The notes under the pieces were generated by a model. The model was given only the letters and a program-made list of their open reading frames with translations, had not been told where the DNA came from and did not search any database. From RGIG5579 sp045544655 (GTDB taxonomy: Bacteria; Bacillota; Clostridia; Oscillospirales; SIG627): a stretch of DNA of 20,979 nt. Position numbers and translations under genes: made by a program. Positions within the stretch are counted from its first letter, which is position 1. The number at the start of each line of letters is the position of its first letter. Shown here piece by piece: positions 7,744-14,500 of this stretch. Location: positions 1 to 20,979 of the forward strand of contig JAZPZL010000078.1 in assembly GCA_045544655.1 (NCBI GenBank), read 5' to 3'.

Positions 7744-8918
7744 GATTGTGCACCTCCCACCATAATGAAGGTAGGCAGCTTTCTGGGATCCGTAAAGGCT
7801 TTGTAGGTATTGACCAGACCCATACGTCCGTATTCATCCAGGCTGTCCTTATCCATACCGTAAAGATCGTAATAACCGGGATAGCACATCATCGCGCTGC
7901 TGCCGCCGTCCAGCTTGCCCGCCGCGGTAGCGCCGTACTCCAGCATCACCTCGATCAGATCGTTGTGGGTTGCGCCCAGGCTGGATGCGGTTCTGCCGTC
8001 GGTCACAAGAAGCAGAACGGTTCCGTCTGCCCGTTGACCCACTGCGGTACGCTGTGCTCTGCCCGTATTCTTATCGGAATAGTGAAGGGTCATATTCTGC
8101 CCGTCGTTGGTGATCAGACAGTTGCCCGTCTGGAAGCAGACCCCGTCACGAACGCCAAGCTCCTTGGCGCGCGCCTCGGTCATCCCTTCGGAAACCACCA
8201 ATTTATTTTCACGGGTCAAGCCGATAAAGGTGCGGTTGGTATGACCGGAATACACCAATTTCCCTTGGGAAAAGGTGATCCCGATGGGCAAACCGCCGTT
8301 GCCGCCGCCTGCGCCGTCGGGAAATTCCCCGCCGTTGATGGCGCAAACCGCGTTGTATTTTTCCACAGCCTCAAAAATCCGCATACCCGCTTTGCCGGAC
8401 TTAAAGTCGCTGGAGGTCCCCACGAAGACGCGAGTAGGATCCTTGATAAGAAGCATATATCCCTTGAAAGCAGGCTTTTGTATGATCTCCAGACGGATCC
8501 CGTCAACGGCGTCCGCCCATTCATCCTTCTCCGCTTCGGGGGTAGGGGGCGTTACGTCCTCCATAGAGACCACGTCATAGGTGACCGTCTTGCTGTTTTC
8601 CTCAATTTGGCGAACCAATTCATCCTCAAGAAACAGGCCCGGGATCCACTTGGTGGCGCTTGCCTGCTTGGCGGAAAGAACCAGGGCGTCCCGCATGGGG
8701 GTGCTGGGTCCGTTGAGAAGCACGTAGCAAGCGATCACTACGCAAACCAGCAGGAAAACGAAAACCGTTCCCGCGTATAGGCAGATCTTCCCCGCAAGCC
8801 CTTTTTTCCCTTTTTCCGATTTCTTTCGTTTCGGCTCTTCTTCTTTTTTATGAAGCGTTTGATTTTGTGCCGTTTCTGGCGCATCCATTACCAAAACCAC
8901 GTCGTCAAGCTGTTCCAA
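7740..8918 (-). CDS. Membrane-anchored phosphodiester glycosidase (NAGPA domain)
   Basis: A 392-residue protein with a short, highly charged cytoplasmic N-terminus (about 1-40), one transmembrane helix (about 45-68), and an extracellular NAGPA (phosphodiester glycosidase) domain. Domain hallmarks are AINGGEF with a following Gly-rich PDGAGGGNGGLP, TAVGQRADG, LLVTDGRTASSLGAT and KLDGGSSAMM (Asp337). The mammalian founder removes GlcNAc from GlcNAc-1-phosphate diesters. Bacterial relatives are thought to act on sugar-phosphodiester links in envelope polymers. The start is TTG at 8918: GGAGG lies 6 nt upstream, and a good promoter sits between this codon and the more distal in-frame ATG at 8990, so the ATG cannot be on the mRNA. 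It is the first gene of an operon with an unknown membrane protein and PAP2. Confidence 0.9.
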   Translation of the reverse strand: MEQLDDVVLVMDAPETAQNQTLHKKEEEPKRKKSEKGKKGLAGKICLYAGTVFVFLLVCVVIACYVLLNGPSTPMRDALVLSAKQASATKWIPGLFLEDELVRQIEENSKTVTYDVVSMEDVTPPTPEAEKDEWADAVDGIRLEIIQKPAFKGYMLLIKDPTRVFVGTSSDFKSGKAGMRIFEAVEKYNAVCAINGGEFPDGAGGGNGGLPIGITFSQGKLVYSGHTNRTFIGLTRENKLVVSEGMTEARAKELGVRDGVCFQTGNCLITNDGQNMTLHYSDKNTGRAQRTAVGQRADGTVLLLVTDGRTASSLGATHNDLIEVMLEYGATAAGKLDGGSSAMMCYPGYYDLYGMDKDSLDEYGRMGLVNTYKAFTDPRKLPTFIMVGGAQS

Positions 8919-8949
8919 TGCGATCCTCCGATGAATGATATTGCCCTTT

Positions 8950-8978
8950 ATTTTACCATACCACGGCGTATAATTCAA
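8950..8978 (-). promoter_or_regulatory. Sigma-A promoter of the envelope operon
   Basis: On the minus strand TTGAAT (8973-8978), 17-nt spacer, TAAAAT (8950-8955). Transcription should start near 8943, about 25 nt before the TTG start codon at 8918. Together with the GGAGG at 8925-8929 this settles the start of the phosphodiester glycosidase. Confidence 0.75.
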
Positions 8979-9000
8979 CACATTTTGCAAAAAATCGCCT

Positions 9001-9025
9001 TTTTCCGAAAAACACCCTCGGAAAA
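9001..9025. promoter_or_regulatory. Perfect inverted repeat between divergent promoters
   Basis: Perfect 8-bp arms TTTTCCGA and TCGGAAAA are separated by 9 nt. They lie between the leftward envelope-operon promoter (-35 at 8973-8978) and the rightward AraC promoter (-35 at 9047-9052). The arm centres are 17 bp apart. A second palindrome, TTTTGCAAAA (8983-8992), is nearby. These are candidate operators for the AraC-type regulator or another factor. No U-tract follows, so termination is unlikely. Confidence 0.5.
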
Positions 9026-9046
9026 CGCTTTTCTATCCGAATTTGA

Positions 9047-9075
9047 TTGCATTTCTCTTCCCTTTTGTGTATAAT
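9047..9075 (+). promoter_or_regulatory. Sigma-A promoter of the AraC/glycosidase operon
   Basis: TTGCAT (9047-9052), a 17-nt spacer and a perfect TATAAT (9070-9075). The expected transcription start near 9082 is about 32 nt before the GTG start. An alternative -35, TTGATT, overlaps at 9043-9048 with a longer spacer. Confidence 0.75.
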
Positions 9076-9113
9076 CATAGCAAGAAACGGAGAAAAGGGA
9101 GGGATTTTAAAGC

Positions 9114-9956
9114 GTGGTCGCGTTTTTTCAACACAAAAACAAAAGCCGTCTGTACCCCGTTTTCAAGCTGGATTTTCCCGCCCATTTGCACCGCGCGGTA
9201 GAATTCGGGTATCTGGAGGAAGGCAAGGGCAGTCTTTCCGTGGAAGGAAAAACCTTTCTTCTGGAAGCAGGCGACGTATTTCTCATCTTCCCCGACAAGG
9301 TCCATTTGTTCGAGAATTGCACGGGGATCCGCGGCTTTCTCGGTCACGCCTTACCCGACGAGTTTTCCGTATTCAAGCAGAGCTTTGACAGCCTTTCTCC
9401 CGCTTCCCCCGTGATCAAAAAAGCGGAGCTGGAACGCGCGGGGATCAGAGAGCTGTTTCAAAATGCCGCGGCGGATCCGGATCTGGAAAACGCCGGCGTT
9501 CTCCACGGATACCTTTCCCTTCTTTTGGGGAAGCTCCTTCCTTTTTTGACCCACGAGGATCAAAGAAGCCCCAAGGGGGAAGAGCTGCACCGCGTTCTGA
9601 CATATTTGGAAAAGAATTTCCGTGAAAATCTGACCCGCTACGGGATCGCACGGGATCTGGGAATCAGTGAAAGCACCCTGTCCCACCTGTTTTCCTCTTC
9701 CCTGCACATTACCCTCCCCACCTATCTGAATCTCCTGCGGCTGGAGGAGGCACAGCATCTGCTGACGGAAACGAATCTCCCCATTACCGCCGTCGTAAGC
9801 GCGGCAGGCTTCCCCTCTCTCCGCACCATGAATCGCGTGTTTCGCGCAAGATCGGGCAAAAGTCCTTCCGAGTATCGCCGTGAGCACGCGCCAAATTTGA
9901 AATACAATAAAAAAAGCAGTAAAAAAAACGTCAAGGAGGATTCCCATGAAAACTGA
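9114..9956 (+). CDS. AraC family transcriptional regulator
   Basis: A 280-residue regulator with a cupin-like sensor domain and a C-terminal double helix-turn-helix. The N-terminal region (about 20-90) shows the AraC-type cupin pattern HLHRAVEFGYLEEGKGSL...LEAGDVFLIFPDKVH. The DNA-binding domain (about 165-265) contains YGIARDLGISESTLSHLF, LRLEEAQHLLTETNLPITAVVSAAGF and the terminal MNRVFRARSGKSPSEYR. The GTG at 9114 is the first possible start, because an in-frame TAA lies at 9108-9110. An AAGGGAGGG site stands 10 nt upstream. The last 11 nt overlap the next gene, a glycosidase, so regulator and enzyme are translationally coupled. It probably senses a saccharide related to that enzyme and may bind the inverted repeat at 9001-9025; both points are inferred. 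Confidence 0.93.
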   Translation: MVAFFQHKNKSRLYPVFKLDFPAHLHRAVEFGYLEEGKGSLSVEGKTFLLEAGDVFLIFPDKVHLFENCTGIRGFLGHALPDEFSVFKQSFDSLSPASPVIKKAELERAGIRELFQNAAADPDLENAGVLHGYLSLLLGKLLPFLTHEDQRSPKGEELHRVLTYLEKNFRENLTRYGIARDLGISESTLSHLFSSSLHITLPTYLNLLRLEEAQHLLTETNLPITAVVSAAGFPSLRTMNRVFRARSGKSPSEYRREHAPNLKYNKKSSKKNVKEDSHEN

Positions 9957-11988
9957 ATCTCACCGTATTGCTACCTGGTGGTATCACCTGCCCGATCTGC
10001 AATGGCCGGATCCCGACAACCGTGACAAGGTCCGTCGCAGAGCCTACGCCTACGCAGAAGCAAACGTATCCGCCGCAATGCTCTTCGGCGCGCATTTCCG
10101 TTGGGACTGGCTTCCCTTCTTCCCCTTGCTTCACGACTATATCGCCACCGTAGCCGAGGAATTGCACCAATACGGAGTCAAGCTGTTCGACCACCATTCC
10201 GTGTGTCTGGTTCACCGCTACACCACCAGAGCCGAAATGCGTCACGTAATGGAGGACAGTCAGCCTCATCTCCCCTTAAGTCCCACCTTTGAAGCGGCGG
10301 CAGACTGGACCTGGCGCGGAAAAAAGCTGAACGATTGGCGTATGATCGACGTTTCCACCCGAAAACCCCTCTGGCATCCCCAATACACCGGGGAAGGCTT
10401 CTGCCCCCGCAATCCGGAATACGCCGAAGCCTACCGTGAATACGTGGCATACCTGATCTCCGAAACGGGGATCGACGGGCTTTCCGCAGACGACGCCCGC
10501 TATTTTTACGGCTACAACGCCTGCGCCTGCGAGCATTGCCGCGCAGAGCTGCAAAGAAGAGCGGGGATCGATCTGCCTCCCGTAGAGGATAAGAATTTCT
10601 GGGGCAACTGGGATAACCCCGCCTGGCTCCATTGGCTGGATCTTCGCTACGATACCATGGGCAAATTTTACGAAGACCTTGCAAAAACTCTGCCCGAGGG
10701 CTTTATGCTCACCGGTTGCGGAGCAGCCTCCGCCACGCCCGGCGCTTTGATGAACGCCTGCGACGCCAGAGTTTTAAAGCGCGGCTGGAATTACATCAAT
10801 ATGGAGCTGGTGGGCAATACGCCCCCCTACAAGCACGATCCCCTCACGGGCAACTCTCCCATTCCCATTCGCGTAGCCCATTCCTCCCACCATCAGGCGG
10901 CGGCTTGGGAAGGAGGCGTTCGTGCCTTTTGTACCGCCTTTGCCCATAACACCGCGTCCGCAAATCACGCCTGGGCGCTGTGCAAGCTTCTGGATGCGGA
11001 CGCATGGATCGGCACCCTCAAGACCCGTCTGGGTCTCCCCCGCAGCATCACCGACACCCTTCCCTGCGAGGAGGACATCGTGGGCGAGGCATTCGGCTTC
11101 GAAGCGAAGCACCCCGAGCTGTTCCAAGGCGAAAGCATCGGTCAGCTGGGCGTTTATTTTTCCGATGAGACCCGAAACCATACCATGTTCGGCAATTTGA
11201 AAAAGGGCTACTGCGCCGACTATGAAAAGTCTCTTCATCTGCTGTTCGCCGCAGGTCTTTGCCCTCACACCGTATTCAGCTTCCCCGAGAATACGGACAA
11301 ATATCCCGTGATCCTCTTATCCTCCGTAGCAAAATTCACCGAGGAGGAAAAGAAGGCTCTGAAGCGTTATCTTGCCGCAGGAGGCAAGGTGATCGTCACC
11401 GGTCCCACCGCAGTAGAGGGCTGCGTCCATACCTGGAAGCTCCCCAACCGTCTGGACGTTGACGCGGATCAATTCTTCTCCACCGTTCCCGACGGCATTC
11501 ACCTCAAGCAGCCCGAGTGGTTCCGCGAACGCGACGTTGAACCCTCCGGAGATGAGGATGCCTGGCAGAATCCCGCAGAGGGCGTCTGGTATCACCCCCA
11601 CCGATTGGGCGAGAGCAATTCAGACAGAATGCTGGAGCTGGCGCGCAGCTTCGTAAAGCCTCTCCCCGTGGAATTGACGGAAAGCAAGGGCTATATCAGC
11701 ACCGTACGCCGCGACGGAGAAAAGGTGATCGTGCAAATGTTTGCCGAGGATTACGACGTGGATATCAACCACGAATTAGACCGTATCCGCACCCACCGCA
11801 GCCGCGTAAATCTTTTGACCACCATCAAGCCCATCGGCATCGGGGGACGCGTCTCCTTCAAGACCTCAAAGACCCCCACCGTCTACACCCCCTTCAACAA
11901 GGAGGAGGCAGTGGTGGAAAGAGACGGAGAGATGGTTACTGTTCATTTGCCCGAGGACTGCTCCTACACCATCATTTCCTTTCAATAA
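9946..11988 (+). CDS. Predicted glycoside hydrolase, GH-A/GH42-like, with trimerisation-type domain
   Basis: A 680-residue predicted cytoplasmic enzyme (no signal peptide). The N-terminal part (about 1-380) looks like a TIM barrel of the GH42 or hypothetical-glycosidase (GHL) type. It carries a GIDGLSADDAR strand-end motif (Asp182, Asp183) followed by a C-x-C-x2-C cluster (Cys193, 195, 198), like the zinc-binding Cys cluster known in GH42 beta-galactosidases. Next, about 395-490, comes a flavodoxin/GATase-like fold (IGQLGVYFSDETRNH...YPVILLSSVAKFTEEEKKALKRYLAAGGKVIVTGP), the pattern of the beta-galactosidase trimerisation domain. A small beta domain ends the protein. I cannot assign a CAZy family number, and the acid/base and nucleophile glutamates are not obvious. 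The start has AAGGAGG upstream inside the AraC gene. A strong terminator follows. Confidence 0.75.
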   Translation: MKTESHRIATWWYHLPDLQWPDPDNRDKVRRRAYAYAEANVSAAMLFGAHFRWDWLPFFPLLHDYIATVAEELHQYGVKLFDHHSVCLVHRYTTRAEMRHVMEDSQPHLPLSPTFEAAADWTWRGKKLNDWRMIDVSTRKPLWHPQYTGEGFCPRNPEYAEAYREYVAYLISETGIDGLSADDARYFYGYNACACEHCRAELQRRAGIDLPPVEDKNFWGNWDNPAWLHWLDLRYDTMGKFYEDLAKTLPEGFMLTGCGAASATPGALMNACDARVLKRGWNYINMELVGNTPPYKHDPLTGNSPIPIRVAHSSHHQAAAWEGGVRAFCTAFAHNTASANHAWALCKLLDADAWIGTLKTRLGLPRSITDTLPCEEDIVGEAFGFEAKHPELFQGESIGQLGVYFSDETRNHTMFGNLKKGYCADYEKSLHLLFAAGLCPHTVFSFPENTDKYPVILLSSVAKFTEEEKKALKRYLAAGGKVIVTGPTAVEGCVHTWKLPNRLDVDADQFFSTVPDGIHLKQPEWFRERDVEPSGDEDAWQNPAEGVWYHPHRLGESNSDRMLELARSFVKPLPVELTESKGYISTVRRDGEKVIVQMFAEDYDVDINHELDRIRTHRSRVNLLTTIKPIGIGGRVSFKTSKTPTVYTPFNKEEAVVERDGEMVTVHLPEDCSYTIISFQ

Positions 11989-11992
11989 TGCA

Positions 11993-12026
11993 AAAAAATC
12001 TGCACGGAAAACCGTGCAGATTTTTT
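11993..12026. terminator. Bidirectional intrinsic terminator
   Basis: A perfect 15-bp stem (AAAAAATCTGCACGG and its complement) with an AAAA loop. A and T runs on both sides serve the convergent glycosidase (ending 11988) and GH28-like gene (ending 12029). Confidence 0.93.
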
Positions 12027-12028
12027 CT

Positions 12029-13414
12029 TTAATCGGGCTTATCGCCCTTGTGAGCTCTTTTTCCTGCCAGAATGTGCTTGCCATCCAAAATTCCCGTGCC
12101 CCAGGGATGGGCCTCCAGGCACTCCTCCTGCGTCGCCTTTTGCACCCGAACGTCCGAGGAGCATTCGATCACCTCCACCACGTCGTCCGTCGCGGCGAGA
12201 ATGCGAGGATCCTCGTAGCCTTCAAAGGTGCAATGGTCAAAGACGATCTTTTCAAAGTTTGCCGCCACGAAAAGCGGCTCCTTCTCATAGCCCTTGCGGC
12301 AGGCAATGGTCATATTGCGGAATACGCAGGTCACCTTTTCCTTCTCGTCTCCCCAAAGCATTCCCGCGCGGATCAATTCTCTCACCGAGCAATCCTCAAA
12401 GGTAATGGCGCGCAGGGAACGATTACAGCACCAAATGTGGTAGCCGTCAAACTGCAAACGGATCAGATCCCTTGCCTGGGCAAAATGACAGTTGCGGATC
12501 ACAATGTTTTCCGCAGGCTTTCTCAGGATCGCTCTGAAATCACAGTAATAGGAGAAGGGCGTGATGGATTCTCTGCGGCAGGAATCGTTGGTCAATTCTC
12601 CCATCTCCTTGGACTTATCGTCCAGATGCTTGCGGAAGCCGAAGCGGCGCTCCTCGGAGGTACAGTTTTCAAACAAAACGTTGTTCCCACCGAAGCGGAT
12701 GCACTGGCAGGCGGAATTGAGCTTGCAGTTCCGCACGATCACGTCGTGGTTGTCAAAGCCTGCAACGGCGTCGTCTCCCACGTAGAATTCGCAGTCCTCG
12801 ACCAAAACATTATCGCAGGTGCGAACGTCCAGCCCGTCGTGACCGCCGTGAACTGAAATATTCCGAACCGTAATATTCCGGGTTTGGAAAATGGCGTGGC
12901 ACCAATTGGCACTGTTGATAAAGGTATACCCCTCCAGACGCACGTTCTTGCATCTCCAGATGCTCATTCCGTGAGGTCCGCGATAGCCGTCCTCACCGTC
13001 GGGCATATCGGCGCAATTGGCGCCGTCAATGTACGAGCCCCTTTCACCGATCACGGCAATATTTTCCGCATCCAGAGCGCGGATGAGTCCGTTGCACCAG
13101 CGACTGGTCGCTACGGCACTTCTTCCGGTGGCAGGGGTGTTCCCGATGGGCTCCATGGTCACCGGCTCGATCTTGTCAAATTCAAAAGCGCCGTAATCGT
13201 CGGGATTGCGGCTTCCCCGTAAAATGGCACCCGACTCCAGATACAGCTCCACGTTCGTGCGCAGACGGAGTCCGCCCGTCATATAAATTCCGCAAGGGAT
13301 CACTACTCTTCCGCCCCCTGCCAAAAAGCAATCGTCAATGGCTTTCTGAATTTTTTCCGTTTGCAGGGTGTCGGCAAAAACCGCACCGTAATCCCGAATA
13401 TTGAATACGTTCAT
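12029..13414 (-). CDS. GH28-like right-handed beta-helix glycosidase
   Basis: A 461-residue protein with no signal peptide, so probably cytoplasmic. It opens with MNVFNIRDYGAV, typical of polygalacturonase-like beta-helix proteins, then IQKAIDDCFLAGGGRVVIPCGIYMTGGLRLRTNVELYLESGAIL. The helix core repeats short N.V/I..C units (about 130-380). The GH28 aspartates are visible: HDGLDV (Asp193) and VGDDAVAG (Asp214, Asp215). The GHG histidine element of pectin-cleaving GH28 is not seen where expected; ACQCIRFGG stands there. Substrate therefore may not be polygalacturonan. The start is the ATG at 13414: AAGGAAG lies 8 nt before it, and the predicted promoter is downstream of the earlier in-frame start at 13483. 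It is divergent from a LysR regulator. Confidence 0.87.
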   Translation of the reverse strand: MNVFNIRDYGAVFADTLQTEKIQKAIDDCFLAGGGRVVIPCGIYMTGGLRLRTNVELYLESGAILRGSRNPDDYGAFEFDKIEPVTMEPIGNTPATGRSAVATSRWCNGLIRALDAENIAVIGERGSYIDGANCADMPDGEDGYRGPHGMSIWRCKNVRLEGYTFINSANWCHAIFQTRNITVRNISVHGGHDGLDVRTCDNVLVEDCEFYVGDDAVAGFDNHDVIVRNCKLNSACQCIRFGGNNVLFENCTSEERRFGFRKHLDDKSKEMGELTNDSCRRESITPFSYYCDFRAILRKPAENIVIRNCHFAQARDLIRLQFDGYHIWCCNRSLRAITFEDCSVRELIRAGMLWGDEKEKVTCVFRNMTIACRKGYEKEPLFVAANFEKIVFDHCTFEGYEDPRILAATDDVVEVIECSSDVRVQKATQEECLEAHPWGTGILDGKHILAGKRAHKGDKPD

Positions 13415-13445
13415 CTTCAAAACTTCCTTTCCCGTTTCCGGAATT

Positions 13446-13474
13446 ATCATACGCAAAAAGTGATGAAAAGTAAA
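13446..13474 (-). promoter_or_regulatory. Promoter of the GH28-like gene
   Basis: On the minus strand TTTACT (13469-13474), a 17-nt spacer and TATGAT (13446-13451). The predicted start of transcription is near 13440, about 25 nt before the ATG at 13414. Confidence 0.55.
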
Positions 13475-13512
13475 GGTAAACAAATTTTAACTATTTTAAG
13501 AAAAGCTTTCTC

Positions 13513-13547
13513 TCACGATTGACTTTTTCACCCCTTCGTGATAGGCT
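13513..13547 (+). promoter_or_regulatory. LysR promoter flanked by an inverted repeat
   Basis: TTGACT (-35, 13519-13524), 17 nt, TAGGCT (weak -10, 13542-13547). An inverted repeat TCACGA (13513-13518) and TCGTGA (13536-13541) abuts the -35 on one side and the -10 on the other, with 17 nt between arms. This is a natural place for autorepression by the LysR protein. The arms are short, so the call is tentative. Confidence 0.5.
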
Positions 13548-13574
13548 TTTTTTATCAAGCCTTCGGAGGTTTTT

Positions 13575-14456
13575 ATGGACGTCAATCAATTCAGATATTT
13601 CAAAGCGGTTGCCGAATACGGAACCATTTCTGCCGCGGCGAAGGCGCTTTTCATTACCCCGCCCGCCATTTCCTCGTCTATGGCGGCATTGGAGGAGGAA
13701 CTGGGCACGAAGCTGTTTTCCCGCACGGGAAACCGCCTGATGCTGAACCGTCAGGGAGAGATCTTTCTGGAATACGTAAATTTTATTTTGAACAGCGTTT
13801 CCGATGCAAAGACCGAGCTTCTGGAAAGCCTGACGGATCGGAAAAACGGCATCGTCATCGCCACCACCTCCGCCAATCTGTTCGCGGATCTGTTCTCGGA
13901 TTTTTCCATCGCCCATCCCGAGATCCCCCTATCCACCTCCACCGTTCAACCACGGGATATTACCGCCGCAGGGATCAACACCCGTTTTTCCTTTTTGTTT
14001 GCCACAGACGAGGACGTCCCCGCCCCCTTTGCCGCAGATTGCAACAGCCTCTTTCTCTTTGAGGATTCCCCTGCCCTTATGATGCACCCAAAGCATCCCC
14101 TTGCCAAAAGATGTCGGATCAGTCCCGAAGAGCTGTCGGGAAAAAGCCTGATCTGGCCCAGGATCAATCACGGTCTCAAGGAGCTTTTTCTCAAAGGCTT
14201 TGACGCAAAAAAGCTTCCCCCTCCCGCCTTTTCTTCCCACAATTATATGACCGCCTGGTCCCTTGCAAAAAAGGGAGCGGGAGCGGTGCTGGTCACCCGG
14301 CATAGCAAAACCACCTTAACAAAAGGTCTGGTCCTGCGCCCCGTCGATCTGCCCGAGTGCCGCCGCAATTACCGCCTTTTGTGGCGCAAAAGCAGGCTCC
14401 TGACCGAGGAGGATCTTCTCTTCCTGGAATTTCTCAAAAAAAGTCTTGCCCTTTAA
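13575..14456 (+). CDS. LysR family transcriptional regulator
   Basis: A 293-residue LysR-type regulator. The N-terminal winged helix-turn-helix (about 1-65) reads MDVNQFRYFKAVAEYGTIS, then AAKALFITPPAISSSMAALEEELG and KLFSRTGNRLMLNRQGE, the classic LysR pattern. A linker helix and a periplasmic-binding-protein-like effector domain (about 90-290) follow, with ALMMHPKHPLAKRCRISPEELSGKSLIW typical of the second lobe. The ATG at 13575 follows a GGAGG site 5 nt upstream. It is transcribed away from the GH28-like gene across a 160-bp gap, the usual LysR arrangement with its target, so control of that gene is likely but not shown. The effector is unknown; a sugar-acid-like molecule would fit. A terminator follows at once. 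Confidence 0.95.
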   Translation: MDVNQFRYFKAVAEYGTISAAAKALFITPPAISSSMAALEEELGTKLFSRTGNRLMLNRQGEIFLEYVNFILNSVSDAKTELLESLTDRKNGIVIATTSANLFADLFSDFSIAHPEIPLSTSTVQPRDITAAGINTRFSFLFATDEDVPAPFAADCNSLFLFEDSPALMMHPKHPLAKRCRISPEELSGKSLIWPRINHGLKELFLKGFDAKKLPPPAFSSHNYMTAWSLAKKGAGAVLVTRHSKTTLTKGLVLRPVDLPECRRNYRLLWRKSRLLTEEDLLFLEFLKKSLAL

Positions 14457-14461
14457 CGCAC

Positions 14462-14495
14462 AAAAAAACGCATCGGAAATCCGATGCGTTTTTTT
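14462..14495. terminator. Bidirectional intrinsic terminator
   Basis: A perfect 15-bp stem (AAAAAAACGCATCGG and its complement) with a 4-nt AAAT loop and terminal A/T runs. It lies between the convergent LysR gene (ending 14456) and GH3 gene (ending 14501). Confidence 0.93.
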
Positions 14496-14500
14496 CTTCT

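Noticed and set aside
6718..8780. Two long rightward open frames opposite the envelope operon
   Set aside because: No start signals and no protein family; they overlap genes with clear NAGPA features and coupled starts.
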